This document shows positions 45,760 to 54,872 of a DNA stretch of 64,000 nucleotides, in pieces. The stretch is from CBDCME01 sp965218865 (lineage in GTDB: Bacteria > Pseudomonadota > Alphaproteobacteria > JAAXGF01), in NCBI GenBank assembly GCA_965218865.1, contig CBDCME010000027.1, positions 81,783 to 145,782 on the forward strand. The letters are read 5' to 3'. Position numbers and translations under genes: made by a program. Position 1 is the stretch's first letter. Each line of letters begins with the position of its first letter. The notes under the pieces are model-generated. The model searched no databases. It was not told the origin of the DNA and saw nothing but the letters and a program-made list of their open reading frames with translations.

Positions 45760-47221
45760 GGCAATGTCCCGGCTGATGTTGAAAAAGTGAGGTAGGCGTC
45801 ATTCGCCTGGAACCGTTAGGCTCTGGGTGTTGAATCCATCAAGGAGAACGACGCCATGACCAAGACTACACGGAACAGCCGCCTTTCGAAACTGTTGGAG
45901 ATCCCGCTTCCGCTGTTGCCGCCGGCCTTGCCGGAGGCTTTTGATGATCTGCGCATGAGCGTGGATCGCTTTTGCCTGTTGGCCGGGGTGGAGACCCTGG
46001 GCGAGATGCTGGACGAGGATAGCGAGGTGCTCTGCGGAGCGCGCCACGCCCGCACGGCCGAGCGGCAGGGCCATCGCTGGGGGACAACCCAGAGCGAGAT
46101 TGCCTATCACGGGGGCAAGGTGAAGCTGACGCGCCCGCGGGTGCGCGATCTTGCGGGCAAGGAGATGAGCTTGCCGAGCTGGGAGTTGCTCTCGGACCCG
46201 GCGCTTTTGCAGTCCTGGGCGATGAACATCATGCTGCTTACGGTTTCGACCCGCAAGTACGCGCGCGCCGTGCGCCTGCCCGGCGAGGCCAGCGGCGACT
46301 TGCCGGCACGCGCGGGCGATGCGACCTCGAAGTCCGCGGTCTCGCGGCGCTTCGTGGCCATGACGCGCAAGAAGCTGAAGGCCTTCCTGGCCAGCGACCT
46401 TTCGGATCTCGATCTCCTGGTCATCCAGATCGACGGGCTGCACGTCGGCGATCACGTGTTGCTGGCAGCTATTGGCATCGACGGCGCGGGCGAGAAGCAT
46501 GTTCTAGGCCTGGCCGAAGGTGCCACGGAGAATGCCGCCACGGTGCAGGCGCTGCTCGACAACCTGACCGCCCGCGGCCTCGACCCGGAAGTGCCCCGGC
46601 TCTTCATCGTCGACGGCGCCAAGGCGCTCTCCAAGGCGATCAAGCGGACCTTCGGGCCGGTGGCCGCCCTCCAGCGCTGCCAGGTCCACAAGGGCCGCAA
46701 CATCATCGAGCGCCTCGACGAAAGCCTTCATGCCGGCGTCAAGAAGGCGCTCAGGCAAGCCTGGGACCAAGACGATGCCGAGAAAGCCGAACGCCTCATG
46801 AATAACCTGGCGCGCCGCCTGGAGACCGAGGCCCCCGGCGTTTCGGCTTCCATCCTGGAGGGCCTGGATGAGATCCTCACCGTGATCCGCTTGGGCCTGC
46901 CGCCCAAGCTCAGGCGCTCCTTGGCCTGCACCAACGCCATCGAGAATGCCTTGGGAACGGTCAGGATGGTGCAGCACAATGTCAAGCGCTGGCGCAACGC
47001 CGAGATGGCCTTGCGATGGACCGCCGCCGGCCTCCTGGAAGCCCAAAAGACCTCCGTCGCCTCAAGGCCTACCGGCAACTCCCCATCCTCAGAGCTGCCC
47101 TCGAGGATAACGTGAAAAAGGCAAAAGCGAAAAGCGCCATTGAAACCATCAAAGAGGCCGCCTAGCCTCGAAGCCCAACCATGCCTGCCTCGCCTTTTTC
47201 AACAGAGCATGGGACATCGCC
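45760..47221 (+). mobile_element. IS256-family insertion sequence, copy C (1462 bp)
   Basis: Ends GGCAATGTCCC (left) and GGCGATGTCCC (right, inverted). Flanks acatcgccg (45751-45759) and ccatcgccg (47222-47230) match at 8 of 9 positions. Inserted near codon 165 of ABC gene 2. Confidence 0.94.
45856..47115 (+). CDS. IS256-family transposase, C-terminus frameshifted
   Basis: Same 419-residue frame as copies A and B with one residue change (LMNNLARR against LMKNLARR). DDE motifs are intact; the expected tail lies in another frame and ends at 47165. Confidence 0.9.
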   Translation: MTKTTRNSRLSKLLEIPLPLLPPALPEAFDDLRMSVDRFCLLAGVETLGEMLDEDSEVLCGARHARTAERQGHRWGTTQSEIAYHGGKVKLTRPRVRDLAGKEMSLPSWELLSDPALLQSWAMNIMLLTVSTRKYARAVRLPGEASGDLPARAGDATSKSAVSRRFVAMTRKKLKAFLASDLSDLDLLVIQIDGLHVGDHVLLAAIGIDGAGEKHVLGLAEGATENAATVQALLDNLTARGLDPEVPRLFIVDGAKALSKAIKRTFGPVAALQRCQVHKGRNIIERLDESLHAGVKKALRQAWDQDDAEKAERLMNNLARRLETEAPGVSASILEGLDEILTVIRLGLPPKLRRSLACTNAIENALGTVRMVQHNVKRWRNAEMALRWTAAGLLEAQKTSVASRPTGNSPSSELPSRIT

Positions 47222-47261
47222 CCATCGCCGACCGGTTTTGGCCCCTAGCCTACCAGGCCTT

Positions 47262-49341
47262 CAGGACTAGTTTTTTGTCCGCCCAGTGATCAGGGTGAGG
47301 TGATCGCGGCGCTGGCCATTTCATTCTCGGTGTGGCAGTGTGCCGGTCATGGCGACGCTGCCGGTCTCGGATTCGTCCATTGATTTGCGCGCGGTCACGG
47401 TGCGTCCGACCTGGGGCGCGCAGGAGCACCGGCGCTGGGACCGGTTGGTGGAGCAGCACCACTACCTGGCGTTCCACGGCGTCATCGGCAAGGGCCTGCG
47501 CCATGTCGCGGTGCATGGCGAGACCTGGCTCGCACTGATCGGCTGGCAGCCCGGCGCGTTCAAGCTGGGCGCGCGTGATCGCTGGATCGGGTGGTCGGCC
47601 GAGCAGCAGTTCCGGCGTCTGCATCTGATCGCCAACAACTCGCGCTTCGTCATTCTGACGCCTGGCCGAGTGCCGAACCTGGCCTCCCGTGTGCTGGGGC
47701 TGAGCCTGCGGCGGCTGTCTGAGGACATCCAGGCGGTGCACGGATATCCGGCTCTTCTGGCGGAGACGTTCGTGGACGTCTCGCGATTTGCCGGCACCTG
47801 CTACCGCGCGTCGAACTGGCGCTCTCTGGGGCTGACGCGGGGCTTTGCCCGTGAGCCCGGAGGGGCAGCGCGCTGGCGCCACCACGGTCAGCCCAAGGAG
47901 GTCTTCGTGTTCGGACTGACAGACGGCGCCCCCGAGGCGCTGAGCCGTACCGGGATGCCGGCACACTGGAACGCCGAGCAGCACACCGAGCCGATGGCCG
48001 CGCCCCGGCTGCGCAGCCTGTTCGAGTGTCTGGGTGAGGTGCCCGAGTACCGCCATGCCCGGGGCAAGCGCTATGCGCTCAACACCATTCTGGTGATCGC
48101 CGTCGCCGCCCGGCTTGCCGGATACCGGGGGGTGAACGCGTTCGCCCAGTTCGCCGCCCTGCTCTCCCAGGAGCAGCTCGAGGCGGTGGGTGCGTTCTGG
48201 AGCCCTTCCAAACAGCGCTACACCCCGCCCGCGATCACCACCTTCCACAAGACCCTCACCGCCCTGCCGCCAGAGACCCTGGACAACGCGATTAGCCAGT
48301 GGACCGGCCAGCATGGCAGCGCGCACGCGCCGGTCGCCATGGACGGAAAGGATCTGCGCGGCGCCTCGAAGCAGACCGAAGACGGGCGCAGGATGATGGT
48401 GGCGGCGGTCGAGCACGACACCGGCGTGGTCCTCGGGCAGGTCGAGGTCGACCGCAAGAGCAACGAAATCCCGGCCGTGCGCGAACTCTCCAGCGGCCTC
48501 GACCTCACAGGCCGGATCGTCACCATGGACGCGATGCACGCTCAGCACGAGACCGCGCGCTGCCTGCTCGGGCGTCGCGCCGACTACGTGATGAGCGCGG
48601 TCAAGGACAACCAGGAGATGATCTTCGAAGACCTCAAGGCGATCGACTTCAGCGATGCGCTCTGGCACGAAACCGTCGACAAGGGCCATGGCCGCATCGA
48701 GCGCCGACGCTGCGCCGTCGTCGACCTCTCCGCTGCCGAGTGGGACGGCTACGCCAACCTCCACGGGCGACGCCAGGCCATGCGCATCGAGCGCGAACGC
48801 GAGATCCTCAAGACCGGCAAGCGCAGCATCGAGGTGACCTGGAGCCTCACCTCGCTCGGCGCAGAGCGCGCCGGACCCGAGGAGTTGCTCGAACTGGTGC
48901 GCAACCACTGGCATATCGAGAACCGCCTGCACTACGTGCGCGACTTCACCTACGACGAAGACCGATGCCGGGCCTACGTGCGTCACCTGCCCAGAAATCT
49001 CGCCTGCTTGACCAACGCGGCCATCGCCATCGTGCGCTGCGACGGACGCTTCCGTTATCTGCCCGAGGCCAACCGGCACTATGCCGCCCGGGCGCAGGAG
49101 GCCCTCGACGCGATCATGACCGCGCCCATCGCCTGAGACAGCACGCCTCTCCCCCGGACCGGGACGTGCCGCCGAGCGGCGCGGGCGGACCGGTGTGCCT
49201 GTCGAATCCGAAAACGCCGTCCGGTGGCTTCGAGCAGTCCCCATGACGTCGTCGAGGCAAGCTCGGGGCTCCCCGAACCCCGTGCACCGAGCACGATCCC
49301 ACTCATCCCGAACCCTCAACCGCGACTAAAAATTGTTCCTG
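47262..49341 (+). mobile_element. ISAs1-family insertion sequence, copy 2 (2080 bp)
   Basis: Identical in length to copy 1, left end CAGGACTAG. A perfect 10-bp target duplication ACCAGGCCTT is at 47252-47261 and 49342-49351. It lies only 40 bases after IS256 copy C within ABC gene 2. Confidence 0.96.
47340..49136 (+). CDS. ISAs1 transposase with DruA-like domain, copy 2
   Basis: 598 residues, differing from copy 1 by Ser for Ile at residue 287 (FWSPSKQ against FWIPSKQ). It has the same DUF4338/DruA-like N-terminal half and DDE C-terminal half (MDGKDLRG, TMDAMHAQ, HWHIENRLHY). Both copies appear intact, so either may drive transposition. Confidence 0.93.
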   Translation: MPVMATLPVSDSSIDLRAVTVRPTWGAQEHRRWDRLVEQHHYLAFHGVIGKGLRHVAVHGETWLALIGWQPGAFKLGARDRWIGWSAEQQFRRLHLIANNSRFVILTPGRVPNLASRVLGLSLRRLSEDIQAVHGYPALLAETFVDVSRFAGTCYRASNWRSLGLTRGFAREPGGAARWRHHGQPKEVFVFGLTDGAPEALSRTGMPAHWNAEQHTEPMAAPRLRSLFECLGEVPEYRHARGKRYALNTILVIAVAARLAGYRGVNAFAQFAALLSQEQLEAVGAFWSPSKQRYTPPAITTFHKTLTALPPETLDNAISQWTGQHGSAHAPVAMDGKDLRGASKQTEDGRRMMVAAVEHDTGVVLGQVEVDRKSNEIPAVRELSSGLDLTGRIVTMDAMHAQHETARCLLGRRADYVMSAVKDNQEMIFEDLKAIDFSDALWHETVDKGHGRIERRRCAVVDLSAAEWDGYANLHGRRQAMRIEREREILKTGKRSIEVTWSLTSLGAERAGPEELLELVRNHWHIENRLHYVRDFTYDEDRCRAYVRHLPRNLACLTNAAIAIVRCDGRFRYLPEANRHYAARAQEALDAIMTAPIA

Positions 49342-50291
49342 ACCAGGCCTTGGCGGTAACCTTCGTACTCAACCTTCTGGCCGTGGCGACTCCCCTATTC
49401 ATCATGGCCGTTTATGACCGGGTCGTGGCAACGGGATCGGTTTCGACATTGTTCTATATCGCCGTCGGTGTCGCGATCGCCCTCGCCTGCGACGCCGGCT
49501 TGAGAGCGATTCGGGCGCGGGTTCTTGCCTACATCGGCGCTCGTATCGACATGATCGTCGGCGTCGCCGTATTTCAGCAAATCCTTTACTTGGCCCCAAA
49601 ATTTACCGAAGGCGCGAGCATCGGTTCGCAAGTCGCACGATTGACACAGTTCGAATCAGTGCGTGAATTCTTCACGGGACCACTCGTCCTCGTATTTCTC
49701 GAGTTATACCAACCGCCCTAGAGTTTGACTCGCGCAAAAGTTTACACGCTAGGTTTTGTGTGATTCAAGGTTGTTGGCAACAAGGGAGTGTGTTCAATGC
49801 CAACGATTCCTTTGCGAAACGACTTTGATGCTGAAAGAGTCCGTGTTCTTGCGGCACGGAGCGATGATGGGAACCAGGCGCGACGGCTTTTGTCGATGGC
49901 GGCCATCTACGATGGGATGGATCGAGCGTGCGCGGCGGGTATTGGCGGCATGGATCGGCAGACGTTGCGGGACTGGGTTCACCGGTTCAACGCGGGAGGT
50001 CCGGCCGGTCTGATCGACCGCAAGCCGAACGGGGCGTTGCGTCGGTTGACGCCGTCGCAAATGGCGGCGCTTTCGCGGGCTATCGAGGCCGGTCCCGATC
50101 CCGAACGGGATGGGGTCGTGCGCTGGCGCTGCATCGATCTCAAGCAACTGATCCGAACACGCTTCGGCGTGGACTATCACGAGCGGAGCGTCGGCAAGCT
50201 GCTGGCCGCGCTCGGGTTCTCGCATATTTCCGCGCGCCCGCGCCACGTCGGCCAGGATGCGCGGGCACAGGAGGAATTTAAAAAAAAGTTT

Positions 50292-51319
50292 GGCTCAGTT
50301 CGCATTTGGTATGCATTGTGGTAGAATGTTCGCGGTTTGTTTAGGGGAGCGAGGAGATGGATCACGAGCGGTTTCGAGACTGGCTTTCGCATGTGGACGG
50401 GCTGACGCCGGCCCAGCGCGAGGAGGTGATGGCGGCCCTGTCGGGACGGCCGGAGGGCGCGGCCTCGCTGGCGGCGATCGAACTCGGCGTGGACGAAGCG
50501 CGGCGCTGCCCGCATTGCGGCAGCGGCGGGGCGGTCTCGCGCGGCAAGGCGCGCGGTCTGCGCCGCTACCGGTGCAAGGCTTGCGGGAAGACATTCGGCG
50601 CGCTGACCGGTACGCCGCTTTCGGGCCTGCACCGCAAGGAGCGCTGGCTGTCCTTCGGCAAGGCCCTGGCGCAAGGGGAAACGGTGCGCGCCTCGGCGCG
50701 GCGGTGCGGCATTGCGCCGAGCACGGCGTTTCGCTGGCGCCACCGCTTCCTTGAGGCGGTCCGGCAAGCCCCGGACCGGCTCGGCGGGATCGTCGAGGCC
50801 GACGAGACCTTCGTGCTCGAAAGCCGGAAGGGAGACCGGAAACTGGACCGCAAGCCACGCCGGCGCGGCGGAAAAGCCGGCAAGCGCGGGATCTCTCGTG
50901 AGCAAGTGCCGGTTCTGGTCGCCGCCGACCGTGGCGGCGCAACGCTCAGCAGGACGCTGCCCACCGTCAATGCCGATAGCCTGAAGGAGGCGCTGGAACC
51001 GGTCATTGCCCCGGATGCCTTGCTCGTCTCCGACGCCAGCCGCTGTTACCCGCCCGCCGCAGCGGCGCTCGCCATCCGCCACGAGACGGTCAATCTCTCC
51101 GCCGGAGAACGGGTACGCGGCGCCCTGCACATCCAGACGGTCAACAGCCGTCATAGCCAACTCAAGGGCTTCCTGCGACGCTACCGCGGCATCGCCACCA
51201 AGTATCTCGACAGTTACCTGCGCTGGTTCCATCTCATCGAACTCGCCGACCGACCGACCCCGAGAGCATGCTTGGCCGCAGCCATGGCGAAGCCATGCAT
51301 ACGGTTCACGAACTGAGCC
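50292..51319 (+). mobile_element. IS1595-family insertion sequence nested in IS630 (1028 bp)
   Basis: Inverted ends GGCTCAGTTCG...CGAACTGAGCC and a perfect 8-bp target duplication AAAAGTTT at 50284-50291 and 51320-51327. It is unrelated in its end sequence to the IS1595-type element at 37074. Confidence 0.95.
50357..51316 (+). CDS. IS1595-family transposase
   Basis: 319 residues, preceded by GGGGAGCGAGGAG. Zinc ribbon CPHCGSGGAV ... CKACGKTFGALTG, then the DDE-type core GIVEADETFVLESRKGDRK, LLVSDASRCY and HIQTVNSRHSQLKGFLRRYR, ending in TKYLDSYLRWFHLIE. The stop lies inside the right inverted repeat. It is the only copy in the window. Confidence 0.93.
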   Translation: MDHERFRDWLSHVDGLTPAQREEVMAALSGRPEGAASLAAIELGVDEARRCPHCGSGGAVSRGKARGLRRYRCKACGKTFGALTGTPLSGLHRKERWLSFGKALAQGETVRASARRCGIAPSTAFRWRHRFLEAVRQAPDRLGGIVEADETFVLESRKGDRKLDRKPRRRGGKAGKRGISREQVPVLVAADRGGATLSRTLPTVNADSLKEALEPVIAPDALLVSDASRCYPPAAAALAIRHETVNLSAGERVRGALHIQTVNSRHSQLKGFLRRYRGIATKYLDSYLRWFHLIELADRPTPRACLAAAMAKPCIRFTN

Positions 51320-53190
51320 AAAAGTTTTCCCGAACACTTGGCGAAAATCGTAGCGGCACAGCCACCGGACACGCCCATCGAGGTTTGGTTTCAAGATGAA
51401 ATGCGCGTCGGCCAGAAGAACAGCCTGGTGCGCCAGTGGGCCCCAAAGGGATCGCGCCCGCGCCAGGTCAAGGACCTACGGACCTCTTCGGCGTATCTCT
51501 TCGGCGCCATCTGCCCCGAGCGCGGTGAGGGCGCGGCGCTGGTCATGCCGCGCGCCAATACTGAAGCCATGGACCTGCATCTCGAGGAAATCAGCCGGGC
51601 CGTTGCCCCAAACGCCCATGCCGTCGTGCTGCTCGACCAAGCCGCATGGCACACCACTGCCAAACTCGGCATCCCGGAGAACATCTCCCTCGTGCCTTTG
51701 CCACCCAAGTCCCCGGAGCTCAATCCCGCCGAAAATGTCTGGCAATACCTCCGCCAGAACTGGCTCTCCAATCGTGTCTTCGACTCCTATGAAGCCATCG
51801 TCGAGGCCTCTTGCCAAGCCTGGAACAACCTGACCGACCAACCTTGGAAGATCATGTCCATCGGCCTCAGAGCGTGGGCTCGCACAAGTCAATGTTAAGG
51901 GCGGTTGGTATTACCCTTCGTAATTCTGTTTGTGATCGTGATTGCGATTCTAGGGGGAAGTCTGGCCGCGATTCCCGCGATCATGCTTTGCGCTTTCGCG
52001 GTCGCGGCCGCCATTGTTCAACTTCTATCCCGCAAATCCGTTGACGAAACGTCCCGGAGTTCGGCGCGGCGGAAGGGGTTTTTGGTTGAAACCTTGTCCA
52101 ACGCCCGGGCGATCAAGTACTCGGCCGGAATCACGAATTGGCAATCTAGATTCCGCGAACTTGCGGCCGATTCCGCGATGGCAAACTTACGCGGCGGTCA
52201 ATTGAGCGCCGCGGTTACGACGATTTCACACGTACTCATGGTGAGCGCGGGCCTTGCGACTCTTGCCGTCGGGGCCCTGAAAGTTATCGATTGCGACATG
52301 ACGGTCGGGGCGCTGGTTGCCGTCATGATTTTGGTTTGGCGGGTTCTGGGGCCATTGCAGACCGGTTTCGTTGCTTCCTCCCATTTCGAACAGGTACGGA
52401 CGAGCATCGGACAGATCGACGAGCTGATGAAGCTGCGGCCCGAGCGCGATCCCTACTCTCGGCCGACCGCACCGAAGAAGCTCACTGGACGGCTCAATTT
52501 CAACAACGTCAGCATGCGTTATCACCCAAACGCCGATCCGGCGCTGCTGGGCGCGACTTTTCAATTGTCACCGGGTACCATCGCCGCCGTGCTGGGGACG
52601 AGCGGTTCGGGAAAATCGACCATCCTCAAGCTCGTTGCCAGCCTCTATCAACCCCAAGCCGGTTGCATCGTCCTTGACGGTGTCGACATCCGCCAGATCG
52701 ATCCGCTCCGACTCCGCACGATGATCGGATACGTCCCGCAGGTCTGCCATCTTTTTCGGGGCACGATCGCTCAAAATTTGCGATTGGCGCATCCGACCGC
52801 ATCCGACGATGACCTCCGGGCCGCCACCGACGAGGCTGCCCTGCTGGAGGACTTTCTGGCCTTGCCGGAAGGCTTCAACACCCGTATCGGCGACTATAAG
52901 TCGGGACAGCTCCCATCCGGATTCCGCCAGCGTCTGTCGCTGGCTCGGGCCTATCTGATGCAGGCCCCGCTCCTTCTACTCGACGAACCCGTCAACAACC
53001 TCGGTCACCGGGGCGACCAAGCATTCATGGAAACGATAGAAAAACTACGGGGCGAGACGACGGTCTTGTTGGTGACTCATCGACCGAGCCATGCACTGCT
53101 CGCGGATCAAATCATATTTATGCATTGCGGCCGGGTAATTTTCACGGGTACCTACGACGCGGCTCTTAAAAAGATTCCCTGGGCTTTCCA

Positions 53191-54555
53191 GTGACAGCCG
53201 CCAAACAAAAGAAGGGCAAAACGAGGAAGCGGCTGGCAAAATGGTTCAGCCGCCGTCAAGACCGATTCCTGCCTCATTCGGTCATCCTCGAGGAAGCCGG
53301 CAGCCCTGGATTGCTTCGCGTCGCGATCGCCACGATCGGCGTTGCCGTGGTCGCTTTCTTGGTGTGGGCGGCGAACGCGAAAGTGGAGGAAGCCTCCATT
53401 TCCTTCGGGGAGGTTATTCCCTCCGGTTCGATCCAGTCCGTGCAGCATCTCGAGGGCGGCATTGTCGCCGTGATCATGGTCGAGGACGGAGACATCGTCG
53501 AGGCCGACCAACCGCTGGTCCGCCCGGGGGCCGCCGGTTCTCTTCCGGACCTCGATCAAATGCGCGCGCGGGAAGCAAGCCTAGTCCTGCAAGCCGAGCG
53601 CCTGCGCGCCTTCGCCGAGGAGCGAACCCCGGACTTTTCCGCCTCCGCGCGCGAATACCGGGATCTGGTCGCGGATCAGACGGCCATAATTACGATGCAG
53701 AGCGAAGCCAGGCGCAGCCAACGGCTCGTCCTGGAGGATCAAATTGCCCAGCGCCAACAGGAACTCCGAAATCTCGGCGAACATCAGAAAACGCTCAAGC
53801 AACATGTTTTGCTCGTCGAGGAAGACCTCGCATTGCGGGAAGAGCTGATCGCCGATCAGCTTATTTCGAAACTCGACTACCTCGACGCCAAGCAATCCTT
53901 GAACCAGGCGCGCGGCAAACTGGCCTCTTTGCGCGGCGAAATTCGCCAGGCCGGTCGCGCTCTTTCCGAGAGCAACAGTCGCTTGCTGGAACTCAACGCA
54001 AAACTGCGGAATGAAGCCGTTTCGGAAATGGGCGCCGTCACGGCCGAACTTACGGAAGTACGCGAAGGCCTCGCAAAACTGCAGGATCGGGTGGATCGGC
54101 TGGTCATCCGGGCACCGGTCCGAGGGATCGTCAAGGGCTTGGTGACCCGCACCGTCGGAGGCGTTCTGGTTCCCGGCGAGGTGGTCCTTGAAATCGTTCC
54201 GATGGACGAGGACTTGATCGTCGAAGCCCGGATCTCGCCCTTCGATATCGGTCACGTACAAGTAAATCAGACAGCCAACGTCAAAGTGATCGCGTACGAT
54301 TTCGCCCGTTACGGGGCGATTTCGGGCGTGCTGCAATCGTTATCCGCATCGACATTCCGCGACGAGGAGGGCAAACCCTTCTACAAGGGGATCATCAGCC
54401 TGGCCAAGAACCACGTCGGTAACGATCCCGAAGCAAATATTGTCTTGCCGGGAATGACGGTTCAAGCCGATATCAACACCGGCGAAAAATCCATATTACA
54501 ATACTTGCTCAAGCCCATTTACGTTTCCGCGAGTCAGGCTTTCCACGAGCGTTAA
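53191..54555 (+). CDS. HlyD-family periplasmic adaptor (membrane fusion protein)
   Basis: 454 residues from the GTG at 53191, overlapping the end of ABC gene 2 (GTGA). The basic cytoplasmic N-terminus is followed by one membrane segment (VAIATIGVAVVAFLVWAANA). A beta-barrel/lipoyl half follows (SIQSVQHLEGGIVAVIMVED), then a long coiled coil (about residues 130-300). The second lipoyl half DRLVIRAPVRGIVKGLVTRT comes next, then the C-terminal barrel with LPGMTVQADINTGEKSILQY. This is the standard type I secretion adaptor linking the ABC pair to an outer-membrane TolC-type channel, which is not in the window. Intact although both ABC genes are broken. Confidence 0.93.
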   Translation: MTAAKQKKGKTRKRLAKWFSRRQDRFLPHSVILEEAGSPGLLRVAIATIGVAVVAFLVWAANAKVEEASISFGEVIPSGSIQSVQHLEGGIVAVIMVEDGDIVEADQPLVRPGAAGSLPDLDQMRAREASLVLQAERLRAFAEERTPDFSASAREYRDLVADQTAIITMQSEARRSQRLVLEDQIAQRQQELRNLGEHQKTLKQHVLLVEEDLALREELIADQLISKLDYLDAKQSLNQARGKLASLRGEIRQAGRALSESNSRLLELNAKLRNEAVSEMGAVTAELTEVREGLAKLQDRVDRLVIRAPVRGIVKGLVTRTVGGVLVPGEVVLEIVPMDEDLIVEARISPFDIGHVQVNQTANVKVIAYDFARYGAISGVLQSLSASTFRDEEGKPFYKGIISLAKNHVGNDPEANIVLPGMTVQADINTGEKSILQYLLKPIYVSASQAFHER

Positions 54556-54872
54556 TCGATTCCGATCGAAGGAATTCGTGTGTTCTCCGCGTATCCATTC
54601 ATGCGTAAAAACGCTCGTGTAAGCATTCAATTTCAATAAGCTTGTTCAAATACCTAATTTTGATCAAATTTGTCAATTTTTTTCAATGTTATCTTTCTAT
54701 TAACCATAGAGTGTAATTTAAATTTTACACTTGTATTGGTAGAATTTTGCCTAGGATGGACGGAAATGCGGAAACGTTGTCGTCCTGTCTCCGTCAGAAT
54801 TTCAAGAAGTTTCACAAAGACGGCGCGACGTGTTGGGGGCGGTGATTATACATTCACCCGGGAGAAGTTACG
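54556..54872. promoter_or_regulatory. AT-rich leader of the RTX gene
   Basis: 317 bases, much more AT-rich than the genes around it, between hlyD and the RTX start. It has an inverted repeat GTGTAATTTAAATTTTACAC at 54711-54730 (arms GTGTAA/TTACAC), a plausible operator. It ends in a good ribosome site GGGAGAAG before ATG 54873. The RTX gene probably has its own promoter here. Confidence 0.5.

Larger units (their letters stand above)
49788..51898 (+). pseudogene. IS630 transposase interrupted by IS1595
   Basis: The N-terminal frame starts MPTIPLRNDFDAERVRVLA and is cut in EEFKKKF by IS1595. The DDE part resumes at LAKIVAAQPPDTPIEVWFQD and runs to the normal end. IS1595 hit exactly at the A8 slippage tract, taking AAAAGTTT as its target. 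Confidence 0.92.
49707..51911 (+). mobile_element. IS630-family insertion sequence, copy 5, split by IS1595
   Basis: Standard IS630 ends at TTA in ABC gene 2 (CTCGAGTTA on the left, TTACCCTTC on the right). Subtracting the nested IS1595 and one 8-bp duplication leaves 1169 bp, the standard length with an A8 tract. The transposase parts are at 49788-50291 and 51328-51898. Confidence 0.94.
45265..53194 (+). pseudogene. Type I secretion ABC half-transporter 2, split by three IS elements
   Basis: Fragment order: 45265-45759 (N-terminal C39-like domain without a catalytic Cys, LMPLLSALGWRGDPRF), 47231-47261 (ADRFWPLAYQA), 49352-49706 (LAVTFVLNLLAVATPLFIMA, start of the membrane domain) and 51912-53194 (rest of the membrane domain and ATPase). 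Walker A is GTSGSGKST, signature QLPSGFRQR (atypical), Walker B LLLLDEPVNNLG. Removing ISAs1 and IS630 with one duplication each restores the frame (YQALAVT; VFLELPFVIL); across IS256 the frames differ by one base. No functional protein is possible as it stands. Its end overlaps the HlyD gene by four bases. Confidence 0.9.

Noticed and set aside
47250..49319. Antisense open frame of 689 codons across ISAs1 copy 2
   Set aside because: It is a GC-rich shadow of the transposase; no family features, and the sense frame has all DDE motifs.
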